Part shown: positions 63,870 through 64,000 of the stretch, piece by piece
Position numbering within the stretch: the first letter of the stretch is position 1
How the letters are laid out: each line of letters opens with the position of its first letter
NCBI RefSeq assembly: GCF_003026455.1
Contig: NZ_PYMB01000017.1
Coordinates: 37,904 to 101,903, forward strand
Source of the DNA: Photobacterium rosenbergii
GTDB lineage: Bacteria > Pseudomonadota > Gammaproteobacteria > Enterobacterales > Vibrionaceae
Length of the DNA: 64,000 nucleotides
Direction of reading: 5' to 3'
Notes under the pieces: generated by a model
Databases searched by the model: none
Told to the model about the DNA's origin: nothing
What the model saw: the letters and a program-made list of their open reading frames with translations, nothing else
Made by a program: the position numbers and the translations under genes

Positions 63870-63878
63870 TAGTATAAG

Positions 63879-63955
63879 TGGCGGAGCGGACGGGACTCGA
63901 ACCCGCGACCCCCGGCGTGACAGGCCGGTATTCTAACCAACTGAACTACCGCTCC
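63879..63955 (-). tRNA. tRNA-Asp (anticodon GUC)
   Basis: The 77-base gene starts GGAGCGGTAGTTCAGTTGG. It has anticodon GTC in CCGGCCTGTCACGCCGG, T arm GGGTTCGAGTCCC and encoded CCA. In Vibrionaceae this tRNA often follows a 5S rRNA gene. Only 45 bases remain beyond it, so that cannot be tested. Confidence 0.97.
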
Positions 63956-64000
63956 ACTCAAATCACCGTGTGTTCAGCACGATAACTTAAATTGGAAGCC

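Noticed and set aside
63715..63936. 73-residue plus-strand frame at the window end
   Set aside because: It reads antisense through tRNA terminators and tRNA-Asp.

Overview
The window is a piece of a gammaproteobacterial main chromosome, best matched to the Vibrionaceae. Its roughly 50% GC feel and the proteins suggest a Photobacterium, Grimontia or Enterovibrio type genome, but this is inference without a database search. The evidence is gene order: ntrC-hemN, the yihI-csr sRNA-cytochrome c4-engB-spf-polA block, xerC-yigB beside uvrD, dapF-lysA-lptM/cyaY-cyaA/hemCDXY, cytochrome c5 beside rep, ilvC/ilvY, and an argX-hisR-proM type tRNA operon. No prophage, insertion sequence, integron or CRISPR array was seen.

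Layout. Positions 1-7200 hold the end of ntrC, hemN, a DUF2489 gene, yihI, a methyltransferase, a CsrB-family sRNA, cytochrome c4, engB and Spot 42. Positions 7200-15100 hold polA, elbB, RyhB with its Fur box, a GNAT gene, yhhQ, a DUF3630-like gene and recQ. Positions 15280-19800 are an accessory-looking stretch: rarD, an AraC regulator with a LysE exporter, and gamma-glutamyltranspeptidase. uvrD follows, then a five-gene bufferin-type (MNIO, DUF692) cluster at 22371-25021 placed between uvrD and yigB, which are neighbours in E. coli. Positions 25200-37400 are the yigB-xerC-DUF484-dapF-lysA-lptM operon, cyaY, cyaA and hemCDXY. Positions 37500-50300 hold a 29-residue peptide gene, rsmJ, a three-part sensor/GGDEF/EAL protein, asnC, hemB, tatD and a peptide ABC transporter. 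Positions 50800-51440 are five intact tRNA genes plus one decayed copy. The rest is cytochrome c5, rep, a TetR-RND efflux operon, ubiK, ilvC/ilvY, an S-adenosylhomocysteine-hydrolase-like gene, a heptanucleotide repeat and tRNA-Asp.

Functional links. Three classic trans-acting regulatory RNAs lie within 7 kb: CsrB type (carbon storage), Spot 42 (catabolite control) and RyhB (iron sparing). Adenylate cyclase and a perfect CRP palindrome are also present. Haem synthesis genes appear in three places (hemN, hemCDXY, hemB) alongside two c-type cytochromes, CyaY and UbiK.

The most interesting accessory system is the bufferin-type cluster. It has two tandem secreted Cys-rich precursors whose 47-residue core is identical in protein despite 18 synonymous codon differences. 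A DUF692 enzyme, its DUF2063 partner and a DoxX membrane protein follow. Less certain novelties are three unrecognised small proteins (42, 29 and 54 residues), orphan terminators that imply unannotated transcripts, and the SAHH-like protein downstream of ilvY.
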